In this document: in pieces, positions 57,083-64,000 of the stretch | Layout of the letters: each line of letters opens with the position of its first letter | Position numbering within the stretch: position 1 is the stretch's first letter | Position numbers and translations under genes: made by a program | From: an uncultured Pleomorphomonas sp. | GTDB taxonomy: Bacteria; Pseudomonadota; Alphaproteobacteria; Rhizobiales; Pleomorphomonadaceae | DNA: 64,000 nt | NCBI GenBank assembly: GCA_937868725.1 | Contig: CALMMQ010000120.1 | Coordinates: 1 to 64,000 of the forward strand | Direction: 5' to 3' | The notes under the pieces: generated by a model | Told to the model about the DNA's origin: nothing | What the model saw: only the letters and a program-made list of their open reading frames with translations | Databases searched by the model: none

Positions 57083-58102
57083 TCAGGCGACGCGGATTAC
57101 CAGTTTGCCGACATTGTGGCCCTCGAGCAGGCCGATGAAGGCTTCGGGCGCCTGATCGAGACCGGTCACGATGTCTTCGCGGTAGCGCACCTTTCCGGCG
57201 GCGACCCAGGCCCCCATCACCTTCAGGAAGTCTGGCCGCTCGGCGGCGAACTCGCGCTGGATGAAGCCGCGCACGGTCAGGCTTTTGGCGAGGATGTCGC
57301 GCATGGCGGCCGGCAGACGGTCGGGGCCGGGATAGACGCCATCGCTGTTATACTGCGAGATCAGGCCGCAGACGGGTATGCGGCCGAACGGGTTGAACAG
57401 CGGCAGCACCGCATCCCACACCTTGCCGCCGACGTTTTCAAAATAGACGTCGATGCCATCGGGGCAGGCGGCGGCGAGATCGGCGGCGAGGGTTGGCGAC
57501 CGATGATCGACGACGGCGTCGAAGCCGAACTCGTCGCGGACGATGGCGCATTTGCGGGCGCCACCGGCGATGCCGACGGCGCGGGCGCCCTTGAGGCGGG
57601 CAATCTGGCCGACGGCCGAGCCGACGGCGCCGCTGGCCGCCGCCACGACCACGGTTTCTCCCGTCTTGGGCTTGCCGATGTTGAGAAGGCCGGCGTAGGC
57701 GGTAAAGCCGGGCATGCCGAGCACGCCCAGCGCCGTCGACAGCGGCGCCGGCCAGTCGTCGAGGCGCAGCAGGTCATGGCCATCGGAAAGGGCGTGCGTT
57801 TGCCAGCCCGAATACGACAGCACCAGATCGCCGGGGCGGTAGGCGGCATGGCAGCTTTCCACCACCTCGGCCACCGTGCCACCTTCCATGACGTCGCCGA
57901 CGGCCACCGGCGCGGCATAGGACTTGGCAGCGCTCATGCGGCCGCGCATGTAGGGGTCGAGCGACAGGTAGCGGATGGCCAGCAGCACCTGGCCGGGGCC
58001 GGGCGTCGGGATCGGTTGGTGCTCGACGCGGAAATCGCTAACGGCCGGCCGGCCGACCGGTCGGGCGGCCAGCACGATGCGCGTGTTGTGGCGTTCGTTC
58101 AA
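57083..58102 (-). CDS. NADP-dependent oxidoreductase, MDR family (CurA/leukotriene B4 dehydrogenase-like)
   Basis: A 339-residue medium-chain reductase without the catalytic zinc ligands. The N-terminal part (LSLDPYMRGRM, then VGDVMEGGTVAEV) and the Rossmann segment ETVVVAAASGAVGSAVGQIA, with the AASGAVGS dinucleotide loop, are typical of the CurA/PTGR branch that reduces activated double bonds. FENVGGKVWDAVLPLFNPFG and CGLISQYN are also diagnostic. The start is TTG (complement of 58100-58102) with AGAGGA about 6 bases upstream; no ATG is available near the expected N-terminus. The physiological substrate is unknown. Confidence 0.88.
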   Translation of the reverse strand: MNERHNTRIVLAARPVGRPAVSDFRVEHQPIPTPGPGQVLLAIRYLSLDPYMRGRMSAAKSYAAPVAVGDVMEGGTVAEVVESCHAAYRPGDLVLSYSGWQTHALSDGHDLLRLDDWPAPLSTALGVLGMPGFTAYAGLLNIGKPKTGETVVVAAASGAVGSAVGQIARLKGARAVGIAGGARKCAIVRDEFGFDAVVDHRSPTLAADLAAACPDGIDVYFENVGGKVWDAVLPLFNPFGRIPVCGLISQYNSDGVYPGPDRLPAAMRDILAKSLTVRGFIQREFAAERPDFLKVMGAWVAAGKVRYREDIVTGLDQAPEAFIGLLEGHNVGKLVIRVA

Positions 58103-58137
58103 TGGAGGTCCTCTCAGACTGGATCGCCGACGAACGT

Positions 58138-59166
58138 TTAGAGTTCGTCTTCGTTGAGCAGCATGACGTCGATGTCGCGCTCGGGATAGTAGTCGGTGGC
58201 GTTGATCTCGAAGGTGGTCGGGCCGGTCTTCTTGACGCCGTCGCCGCAGAACGACACCAGCGTTTCCGGTTTGCCCTTGTCGATGGTGAGGTGGAACTTG
58301 CCGATGGTGCCGCCCCAGTTGGCACCGGTGGTCAAGACGTAACTCAGCCAGTTCTCCATCAGGACGCGGTCGCCCTGCTTGGCGTTGGCGGCGACGCGCT
58401 TTTCCACGGCCTTCACGAAGGCGCCGTCCATGCAATACTTGGCCTGCTCGCGGTCGAAATCGGGGCCGGAAAAGCGCGGCTTGCCGTCGTCGGCGTAGCT
58501 GGTGAAGGCGAGTCCGGCGGTGGCGCCGACGCTGGGCTTGTAGCGGTGCGAGACGCGCAGATCCTTGCCGGCCGGGAAGGTGGTCCGCCACCAGTAGGTG
58601 GTCTTGAGGCGCCAGAGCGGCGTCCAGTCGACGACCAGGCCCTGACCGGCGTCGTATTCGTCGCGGAACACCATGCCGCGCCGCGTCCAGTCGTCGAGCA
58701 CGTCCGGCGGCAGCTTGCCGAGCGCGGCGGTAGTGGCTTCGCCGAACGGCAGCAGCGGAATGGCGTGGGCGGTGAGCAGGGCGGTGACGTCGACCTCGGC
58801 GGCGAAGGCGTGGCGGTCGATCTCCGGGGTGACCGGCTGGCCCTCGATGGTCACCGAGAAGTCCATGAAGTTGTCGGCGCCATCGTCGGGCACCGAGACC
58901 ATGAAGTCGCCCGAGCCCTCGACGTCGGGCATCGGGAAGGCGACGACGCTGGTCTGGTCCTTGTCGCCGGAATTATGAAAGACGTAGTCGACCTTGACGG
59001 CGTGCGGCGACAGATAGAGGTCCTCGGACGCCATCTCGACGTTGTCGGTGGTGACGAAGACGAGGCCGCCGGCCTTGAGGTCGGCCATGGTGTCGTTGGC
59101 GCGGGCCGGGGCGACGGCAAGGGTGGCCGCCAGCAGCGTCAGTGTACATGACAATGCCCGTTTCAT
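58138..59166 (-). CDS. DUF4424 exported protein
   Basis: A 342-residue exported protein with a signal peptide ([20 protein letters not shown], cleavage near ARA). The mature domain has [20 protein letters not shown] and [20 protein letters not shown] at its start and repeated beta-strands throughout, which matches the DUF4424 family as I recall it. A Cys pair (KYCMDG and SFCGDG) could form a disulfide. No function is known. Its ATG overlaps the thyA stop by 4 bases, so it is probably expressed with thyA, although no functional link is evident. Confidence 0.8.
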   Translation of the reverse strand: MKRALSCTLTLLAATLAVAPARANDTMADLKAGGLVFVTTDNVEMASEDLYLSPHAVKVDYVFHNSGDKDQTSVVAFPMPDVEGSGDFMVSVPDDGADNFMDFSVTIEGQPVTPEIDRHAFAAEVDVTALLTAHAIPLLPFGEATTAALGKLPPDVLDDWTRRGMVFRDEYDAGQGLVVDWTPLWRLKTTYWWRTTFPAGKDLRVSHRYKPSVGATAGLAFTSYADDGKPRFSGPDFDREQAKYCMDGAFVKAVEKRVAANAKQGDRVLMENWLSYVLTTGANWGGTIGKFHLTIDKGKPETLVSFCGDGVKKTGPTTFEINATDYYPERDIDVMLLNEDEL

Positions 59167-59957
59167 ACCGCTATCTCCGCCTTGATGGAGGGATGGGGAT
59201 CGTAGCCTTCGATGGCAACGTGCTCGAACCGGAAGTCGCGGATGTCGGCGATGCCCGGCACCAGACGCAGGCGCGGCAGGGGGCGCGTTGGCCGCGTCAG
59301 CTGCAGCCGGGCCTGGTCGAGGTGGTTGGAATAGAGGTGGGCGTCGCCGAGCGTGTGGACGAACTCGCCCGGCTCGAGGCCGGTGACCGCCGCCATCATC
59401 GCCGTCAGGAGGGCGTAGGAGGCGATGTTGAACGGCACGCCGAGGAAGACGTCGGCCGACCGCTGGTAGAGCTGGCAGGACAGGCGGCCGTTGGCGACGT
59501 AGAACTGGAACAGGCAGTGGCAGGGCGGCAGCGCCATCTTCGGCACGTCGACCGGGTTCCAGGCGCTGACGATCAGCCGGCGCGAATCGGGGTTGCGGCG
59601 GATCATGTCCTGCACATCGGCGATCTGGTCGATGGTGCCGCCGTCGGGCCTGGGCCAGGAGCGCCACTGGTGGCCGTAGACCGGGCCGAGATCGCCATTG
59701 GTGTCGGCCCATTCGTCCCAGATGCTGACGCCGTGGTCGTTGAGGTACTTGATGTTGGTATCGCCGGCCAGAAACCAGATCAGTTCGTGGACGATCGACT
59801 TGAGGTGCAGCTTCTTGGTGGTGAGCAGCGGGAAGCCTTGGGCGAGGTCGAAGCGCATCTGATGGCCGAACACCGAGCGGGTGCCGGTGCCGGTGCGGTC
59901 GGCCTTGTCGCTGCCGCTGTCGAGAATGCGGTTGAGAAGATCGAGATACTGCTGCAT
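59163..59957 (-). CDS. thyA: Thymidylate synthase
   Basis: A 264-residue ThyA, exactly the length of the Escherichia coli enzyme. It methylates dUMP to dTMP with methylenetetrahydrofolate, releasing dihydrofolate for FolA. Diagnostic segments are [18 protein letters not shown], the catalytic Cys in [31 protein letters not shown] and the C-terminal [11 protein letters not shown]. The ATG at 59957 is chosen over the longer frame to 60056 because family similarity begins at [11 protein letters not shown]. Its own promoter must lie in the short space before ssrA, which is transcribed in the opposite direction. Confidence 0.97.
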   Translation of the reverse strand: MQQYLDLLNRILDSGSDKADRTGTGTRSVFGHQMRFDLAQGFPLLTTKKLHLKSIVHELIWFLAGDTNIKYLNDHGVSIWDEWADTNGDLGPVYGHQWRSWPRPDGGTIDQIADVQDMIRRNPDSRRLIVSAWNPVDVPKMALPPCHCLFQFYVANGRLSCQLYQRSADVFLGVPFNIASYALLTAMMAAVTGLEPGEFVHTLGDAHLYSNHLDQARLQLTRPTRPLPRLRLVPGIADIRDFRFEHVAIEGYDPHPSIKAEIAV

Positions 59958-60051
59958 CGGCCACCAGGAAAAGTCGCGGGCCAAGCCCGGATTGAGCCAA
60001 AGGGATAGCGCACAATGGAGCCACGCGGAAGTCAGGCTTGCGCATGCCCTC

Positions 60052-60080
60052 TTCACAGACGCGTTCAGGCACCCTATATC
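60052..60080 (+). promoter_or_regulatory. Probable ssrA promoter
   Basis: A -35 TTCACA (60052-60057) and -10 TATATC (60075-60080) are separated by exactly 17 bp. The start of transcription would be near 60087, just before the acceptor part of the permuted tmRNA gene. Confidence 0.6.
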
Positions 60081-60168
60081 AGGCGGGCCGGAGCAATCCG
60101 GCTATGGTGATAAACGGACTGCGAAATAAACCATTCGGACCCGGGGGCGGTACCCGGCGCCTCCACCC

Positions 60169-60192
60169 AAGCCCTCGGGCGACCGAGGGCTT
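60169..60192 (+). other. Intervening hairpin of the tmRNA precursor
   Basis: A perfect 10-bp stem (AAGCCCTCGG / CCGAGGGCTT) with loop GCGA lies between the acceptor 3' end and the 5' end of the coding piece. It is expected to be removed during maturation into two RNAs. Confidence 0.7.
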
Positions 60193-60280
60193 CGGCGGGG
60201 GCGAAATAGGATCGACGAGGGCGTAAAGGCGGCTCTTTCACTCGGCATTGTACCACCGTTATCGGGCTAACCCTATAGTT

Positions 60281-60319
60281 GCGAATGACAACTATGCTCC
60301 GGTGGCCGTCGCCGCGTAA
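60281..60319 (+). other. ssrA: tmRNA proteolysis tag reading frame
   Basis: Twelve codons and TAA encode ANDNYAPVAVAA, beginning with a GCG resume codon after TAGTT. The ANDN start and AA end are typical of alphaproteobacterial tags recognised by ClpXP and its adaptors. Confidence 0.93.
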
Positions 60320-60375
60320 TGCGGTGCCCAAACTGGGAATCAAGTCCTGAGGGGTAGCACTTTCAGGCGGGGTCC

Positions 60376-60413
60376 GGAGGCACCTGGCAACAGAAGCCTC
60401 CACTTCATTTTTT
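60376..60413 (+). terminator. ssrA terminator
   Basis: GGAGGC (60376-60381) pairs with GCCTCC (60396-60401), with ACTTCATTTTTT following. It marks the probable 3' end of the tmRNA coding piece and may form part of the integration site of the adjacent island. Confidence 0.75.
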
Positions 60414-60436
60414 ACCCCATAACTGGTTGATATTTC

Positions 60437-60459
60437 TGCGAAAGTGTTTCGCATTTTTT
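60437..60459 (+). terminator. Second hairpin terminator between ssrA and the integrase gene
   Basis: A perfect 7-bp stem (TGCGAAA / TTTCGCA) with loop GTG is followed by TTTTTT on the plus strand; the last base touches the integrase stop codon. On the minus strand it could also end the integrase transcript. Confidence 0.7.
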
Positions 60460-61520
60460 CATTGTTTTACAGTTCTGTTCTTGTTCTTCCCCTCTGCGAG
60501 CGCCAGCAGCACCGCTTGCCCGCCGGCCTTGCGGTCGGCATGTCGGCAATACCGCTCGACCATCGGCGGTGACATGCCGATCATGTCCGAAATCTGAGGG
60601 ATCGAATGCCCGGCCTGGCGAAGCCGGATGACGGCAACCGCCCGCAGGCCGTGCGGTACGGCGCCTTCGAGAATCGGCAGGTCCTTGCGGGCAGCGTCGA
60701 ACACCTTCCAAAGCTGGTTCGTCGAGAACGGGCGGCCGTTGTCCTGGGTCAGGAACGGACCGGGCCGGCGTTCCCACGTTGCCATTTCGGCTTCCAGTTC
60801 CGGAAAGATCGGGCACCACGGCTTGACGCCCGTCTTCTTCTGCCGCAGCGAAAACCCGCCTTCGTCGATGTCGGTCCAGCCGAGGCGCACAATGTCGCTG
60901 ATCCGCTGGCCGGTGTAGCGCATCAGCATGAACGCGCGGCGCAGCGTGCCGGTGAAATGCTCGTCGGCGCACTTGAGCTGCTCGGGCGTCCACGGCTTGT
61001 GCCCTTCGCCGGGCTCGAAGTGGGCGACGCCAAGGGTCGGGTCGCGGTCGAGAAGCTCGCGCGGTCCCATGGCCCAACGGCACATGGCCCGCAGGGCGTC
61101 GAGCGTGTTGTTGGCCTTGCCCGGTGTTTCAGCAAGGCTGTCCATCAGGTTCTGCACGTGGGACGGCCGCAAACCGCTCGCCGGCAAGTCGCCCCAAGCC
61201 TTTCGGACAAGCGCCAGCGATGTCCTGTACGTCCGCTGCGTCCCCTCGCTGAGTTTGCGGGGCAGGGCGGGCCACGCCACCTCATAGGCATCGGCAAGGG
61301 CGTTGATCGTGTCGGTCGGCACGGGGCCGCCAAGCCCTTGCGCCTGGCGCACGGCATTCCAGAACTCCGGCGATTGGGGATCGTTCGGCAGACGGATGCG
61401 CGGCCCCGGAACCTTCGATCCGCGCCCCGGCTGATAATAGAAATATTCGCGGGCGCGCGAGATCACGCGGTGCACGCCGGGGGGCAGGGCAATGGTCGGG
61501 TCCTTACGCCTGCGTGGCAT
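60459..61520 (-). CDS. int: Tyrosine recombinase (phage/island integrase)
   Basis: A 353-residue tyrosine recombinase. A SAM-like core-binding domain (about 70-165, GTQRTYRTSLALVRKAWGDL) precedes the catalytic domain with Arg206 in YTGQRISDIVRL, a Lys in the beta-hairpin near 229, His290 and Arg293 in HGLRAVAVIRLRQAG, and Tyr324 in VERYCRHAD. The position of the second His/Trp is Met316 (MIGMSPPMVERY), an unusual but tolerated change. The gene points towards ssrA and ends 46 bp from its terminator, the typical position for an integrase that uses tmRNA as its attachment site. Its start overlaps the upstream HTH gene by 17 bases. Confidence 0.93.
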   Translation of the reverse strand: MPRRRKDPTIALPPGVHRVISRAREYFYYQPGRGSKVPGPRIRLPNDPQSPEFWNAVRQAQGLGGPVPTDTINALADAYEVAWPALPRKLSEGTQRTYRTSLALVRKAWGDLPASGLRPSHVQNLMDSLAETPGKANNTLDALRAMCRWAMGPRELLDRDPTLGVAHFEPGEGHKPWTPEQLKCADEHFTGTLRRAFMLMRYTGQRISDIVRLGWTDIDEGGFSLRQKKTGVKPWCPIFPELEAEMATWERRPGPFLTQDNGRPFSTNQLWKVFDAARKDLPILEGAVPHGLRAVAVIRLRQAGHSIPQISDMIGMSPPMVERYCRHADRKAGGQAVLLALAEGKNKNRTVKQ

Positions 61521-61758
61521 GCTTCACCCCCATCAAAAACGGATCAACGTCAGCACCGGCCGCCCTCGGAGCCAGCGAATTAAGCGCCGTCTGCACCTGG
61601 GTCCAGTTCCAGCGGACGCAGCCCGAGGACAGCTTGAGGGGCGGCGGCAGGACGCCACGGCGAACCATCTCGTGCACGGTCGATTCCGACACGTCGAGTT
61701 CCCGCGCGAGCGTGGCAACGGACATGAAAGCGGGCGGGCGATCGAGACGGTCGACCAT
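61504..61758 (-). CDS. AlpA/excisionase-like HTH protein
   Basis: An 84-residue DNA-binding protein with a winged-HTH of the MerR/AlpA type: MSVATLARELDVSESTVHEM, then VRRGVLPPPLKLSSGCVRWN and WTQVQTALNSL. The R-x-G-x-LP-P...W pattern with a WN turn is characteristic of AlpA regulators, which control integrase or excision in phages, satellites and islands. It is 3 bp from the portal gene stop and overlaps the integrase start by 17 bases, so it is co-translated with both. It may act as excisionase or as activator; the sequence does not decide. Confidence 0.82.
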   Translation of the reverse strand: MVDRLDRPPAFMSVATLARELDVSESTVHEMVRRGVLPPPLKLSSGCVRWNWTQVQTALNSLAPRAAGADVDPFLMGVKHATQA

Positions 61759-61761
61759 TGG

Positions 61762-62976
61762 TCAGGCACCCCCCGTCTGGGCCGTGGTGGTGCCGAGCGG
61801 CACCCAGTTGGCCGGCTGGTGGTATGTATCGCCGCCAGCGATAGGAGGCTCATTTTCCCTCCTCCGGACATCGTTCGGAGAAAGAGCACCGATCTCGCGG
61901 CCGATGCGGTAGGCCTCGAAGCGGGCCTGCACGTCGCCCCGGAGCAGTGCCGAGAGGTCGTGTTCGATGTAGAGCGTCCGCCGGGCCTGCTCGGACAGCA
62001 GGCACCGGGCCATCGCCTGTTCGATGCGGGCGGCGAGCGGACCGAGGGCGTTGCGCACCAGGGCCGTGCTTTCGCCTTCCACGTTGGAATAGGTGGCGTT
62101 GTCGGTGATGCCGACGGTGGTCGGCGGGCACCCATAGACGCGGGCGACGTCGAGGGCCGACAGCTTGCGCGTCTCCAAAAACTCGGCGTCGGCCGGGGTG
62201 AAGGTGATGGCGTCGAACTTGGCGCCGCCGTCGAGGATCATGAAGCGGCCGGCGTTGCCGCTGCCGGCGTGGTTGGCCTTGACGGCCTCACGCATCGCCT
62301 CGCGAGCGTCCTTGCCCAATTTATCCGGGAAAGACAGCAGGCCGGACGGCCGCAGGGCGTTCTCCATCAGACTATCGGCCGTCCTCTTCTGATCGAGGGC
62401 GAGGCCGAAGGCACCGCGGGCGATCTGGATCGGGCTGAGGCCGATGATACCGTCCCGGCTGGCGCCACGGATATGCAACACCTCGTCGTCGAGCAGCACG
62501 GCCGAACCGCCGTTGGGGTCGGTGAGGCGGTAGCGCAGCCGGCCGGAGGCGAGGCGTTCGACACCGACGTTGCCCCACGGCTCGGGCCACAGCGCCACCA
62601 CCTGGCCGCGCGCGTTGCGTTCGATGCGGGCGAAGGCGTTGCCGAAGGTGTCGAGCTGGCGGGTCAGAAACTCGCGCAGCTCAAAGGCGGACATGCGCGG
62701 GTTGGCGATGTCGTGGAGCACGCCGTACAGGGGATTGTCGTCGGCCCGCATCCGGCCGCCATCAGCGGTGCGGCGGAACACGAACAGGCCGACCGAGGCC
62801 AGCGTCTCCGAGCGGAGCGAGATGCAGCGGGCGGCGACGGCCAAGTTGCTCTCGACCTCGGTCGGCGACACGCCGTAGCCGGGCGCGCCGCGCAGGCCGA
62901 AGAACTCGCCGAGGTACGGATCATCGGAGCGGATGGCGCGGGTTTCGCGGCCGAGGAAACGGGAGAACCAGTTCAT
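61762..62976 (-). CDS. HK97-family phage portal protein
   Basis: A 404-residue portal protein, the ring through which DNA enters the capsid. Typical blocks are VAARCISLRSETLASVGLFV near the start, LRPSGLLSFPDKL in the middle, and the stem/crown region with FTPADAEFLETRKLSALDVA, VYGCPPTTVGITDNATYSNV and the C-terminal EIGALSPNDVRRRENEPPIA. The length is normal for HK97 gp3 homologues, so it looks functional. The ATG overlaps the prohead protease stop by 4 bases. In tailed phages portal precedes protease and capsid in the transcript; here it follows them. Confidence 0.93.
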   Translation of the reverse strand: MNWFSRFLGRETRAIRSDDPYLGEFFGLRGAPGYGVSPTEVESNLAVAARCISLRSETLASVGLFVFRRTADGGRMRADDNPLYGVLHDIANPRMSAFELREFLTRQLDTFGNAFARIERNARGQVVALWPEPWGNVGVERLASGRLRYRLTDPNGGSAVLLDDEVLHIRGASRDGIIGLSPIQIARGAFGLALDQKRTADSLMENALRPSGLLSFPDKLGKDAREAMREAVKANHAGSGNAGRFMILDGGAKFDAITFTPADAEFLETRKLSALDVARVYGCPPTTVGITDNATYSNVEGESTALVRNALGPLAARIEQAMARCLLSEQARRTLYIEHDLSALLRGDVQARFEAYRIGREIGALSPNDVRRRENEPPIAGGDTYHQPANWVPLGTTTAQTGGA

Positions 62977-63521
62977 CGGGTGGCCTCCATGAGTTCGAGG
63001 TGGCGCCGGGCGATGGCAAGGCGCGGGGCATTGGTGAGGCGGGCGCGGGCGGCGATCGAAGTTTCCGGATAGGCCGGGAAGGCCGAGACGATCGACACCT
63101 CGAACAGGTCGAGGGCGCGCAGCTCGCGGCGGTCGCCCTGCCAGCTCTCGCCGCCCTGCCGCACAGCAAAACCGAAGCTCATCCCGCCGAGGTCGCCACG
63201 TTCGGCCAGCGCCAAAACGTCGCGGCCGGCCGTGGTGTCGGGAACGTCGAGGGAGAAGGCGAGGCCGTGGCCGTCCTCCGAAAGCCGAAGCGAGCCGGAC
63301 CGAGTGCGGGCCAGCACGCGGGCCGGGTCGTGGTCGACCAGGGCGAGGATATCGCCCCGGGCCGTGAGCGAGGCCGAAAACGCGCCCGGCATGATCACCT
63401 CGTCGAAGCGATCGCCAATGCGCGTCTCGGTGCCGAAGGTGGCGGCATAGCCTTCGAGGCGCCGCCCCTTGGCCCGGATTTCAAGAGACGCCGCCCGGCG
63501 TTCGGTGGTTGCCGCCGTCAT
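62973..63521 (-). CDS. HK97-family prohead protease
   Basis: A 182-residue capsid maturation protease. The N-terminal RRLEGYAATFGTETRIGDRF and DEVIMPGAFSASL are typical. The Ser-His protease residues are His64 in DHDPARVLART and Ser115 in GGMSFGF, with an acidic Glu141 in LDLFEVSIVSAFPAY. It cuts scaffold and delta domains during head assembly. GGAGGTG ends 6 bases before the ATG, inside the last codons of the capsid gene. All catalytic residues are present. Confidence 0.93.
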   Translation of the reverse strand: MTAATTERRAASLEIRAKGRRLEGYAATFGTETRIGDRFDEVIMPGAFSASLTARGDILALVDHDPARVLARTRSGSLRLSEDGHGLAFSLDVPDTTAGRDVLALAERGDLGGMSFGFAVRQGGESWQGDRRELRALDLFEVSIVSAFPAYPETSIAARARLTNAPRLAIARRHLELMEATR

Positions 63522-63524
63522 CGC

Positions 63525-64000
63525 TTACACCTCCGCGTAGGCGAACGCTTCGGGGTGGCGAACCACCACGTCAGCATCAAGGAATGCGTGCAGGAGAACA
63601 CCGCCGTTGGAAGCGACGTCCGGGTGGTAGGGGTTGAGCAGGATGTCGACGGCCGACCAGTACCCAACCACCAGTTCCGACCAGAGGCCGTAGATCAGCG
63701 CCGACTTGTTAGAGCCGGCGCCGAGGCTGGCCGGAACCTGGGTCGTCACCTCGGTGCGGACGTTGTGGAAGATTTCCGAGACGGGCATGGTGTGGCCCTG
63801 GCCGTCCTTGAGCTTGCGCACCGCCTTCATGACCGTCGGGTTGGTCAGGAACGCGGCGGTACCGGTGATATCGTCCAGCTCAAGGGCGGCGATCAGGTCG
63901 GCGGCGGTATCGCTGAGGGCGGCCGAGGCCGTCACTTCGCCGATACCGGCGGTGTTGAGCAGGCCGAGCGGCTGATTGCTGGCACCAATGCCGGCGATGG
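63525..64000 (-). CDS. HK97-fold major capsid protein (partial, 5' end outside window)
   Basis: The C-terminal 157 codons of a major capsid protein; the frame is open to the window edge, so the gene begins to the right. IGASNQPLGLLNTAGIGEVT is the conserved Gly-Asn-x-Pro-x-Gly-x-Leu-Asn region of the A domain. Then follow GTAAFLTNPTVMKAVRKLKD, the spine strand region with LIYGLWSELVVGYWSAVDIL, and the end DADVVVRHPEAFAYAEV. An apparent start at 63935 is an internal GTG and not the gene start. It is 3 bp upstream of the prohead protease. Confidence 0.9.
   Translation of the reverse strand, partial: IAGIGASNQPLGLLNTAGIGEVTASAALSDTAADLIAALELDDITGTAAFLTNPTVMKAVRKLKDGQGHTMPVSEIFHNVRTEVTTQVPASLGAGSNKSALIYGLWSELVVGYWSAVDILLNPYHPDVASNGGVLLHAFLDADVVVRHPEAFAYAEV

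Larger units (their letters stand above)
60087..60401 (+). ncRNA. ssrA: Transfer-messenger RNA, circularly permuted two-piece form
   Basis: The alphaproteobacterial permuted layout is visible. The acceptor piece comes first: a T-arm-like stem CCGGG/CCCGG (60141-60145 and 60153-60157, loop GGCGGTA) and the 3' acceptor strand CGCCTCC (60158-60164) with discriminator A. An intervening hairpin (60169-60192) is followed by the coding piece starting GGGGGCGAAATAGGATCGAC at 60197. GGGGGCG pairs with CGCCTCC through a G3-U wobble, the identity element for alanyl-tRNA synthetase. The tag frame is at 60281-60319. With SmpB it rescues stalled ribosomes. The 5' end is inferred from the promoter and the 3' end from the terminator. 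Confidence 0.9.

Noticed and set aside
63933..63935. GTG as start of the major capsid gene
   Set aside because: The frame continues upstream with conserved capsid sequence (NQPLGLLNTAGIGE), so the gene runs off the window.

Overview
The window is GC-rich chromosomal DNA from an alphaproteobacterium, most likely in the order Hyphomicrobiales (Rhizobiales). The evidence is a circularly permuted two-piece tmRNA gene, an FtsZ with a very long C-terminal linker, separate petA/petB/petC genes next to trmL and hemF, rhizobial-type intergenic palindromes, and codon use that leaves long antisense shadow frames. The family cannot be fixed from sequence alone. About 60 kb is core genome; the right end (from about 60.46 kb) is the edge of a phage-derived island.

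Layout: 0.3-3.0 kb holds a GNAT acetyltransferase, inorganic pyrophosphatase and a secreted protein of unknown function. 3.2-6.0 kb (minus) is the cytochrome bc1 operon petABC, with an FNR/FixK-like box upstream. 6.4-11.1 kb carries trmL, a glutathione S-transferase, hemF, a small secreted protein, epmA divergent from its substrate gene efp, and an entericidin-like lipoprotein. Two tandem palindromic repeats and a four-unit MraZ box precede the division/cell-wall (dcw) cluster.

11.9-31.0 kb is a complete dcw cluster on the plus strand: mraZ, rsmH, ftsL, ftsI, a murE-murF gene fusion, mraY, murD, ftsW, murG, murC, murB, ddl, ftsQ, ftsA, ftsZ. It is densely packed and ends in a strong terminator. 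Together these genes build lipid II from UDP-MurNAc and assemble the divisome.

31.2-47.7 kb starts with a GGDEF-EAL gene broken by one extra G. On the minus strand follow azlC/azlD, pncA, recN, bamD, lpxC, an M24 aminopeptidase, prmA, a DUF2380-like protein, uvrD and ligA. The genes lpxC, bamD, recN and ligA commonly follow ftsZ in this group; here they are on the opposite strand.

48.2-60.0 kb has an AsmA-family protein (probable CTG start), a GNAT acetyltransferase, folA, hflK, hflC, a DUF2065 protein and a Do-type periplasmic protease on the plus strand, then an oxidoreductase, a DUF4424 protein and thyA on the minus strand.

60.09-60.41 kb is ssrA (tag ANDNYAPVAVAA). From 60.46 kb to the window end lies a tightly coupled minus-strand operon of HK97 capsid, prohead protease, portal, AlpA-like HTH protein and tyrosine integrase. 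The integrase abuts ssrA, so tmRNA is the probable insertion target. Head genes run in the reverse of the usual tailed-phage order and the integrase is last in the same operon. This compact, satellite-like element is the best candidate for something undescribed; the window ends inside its capsid gene.
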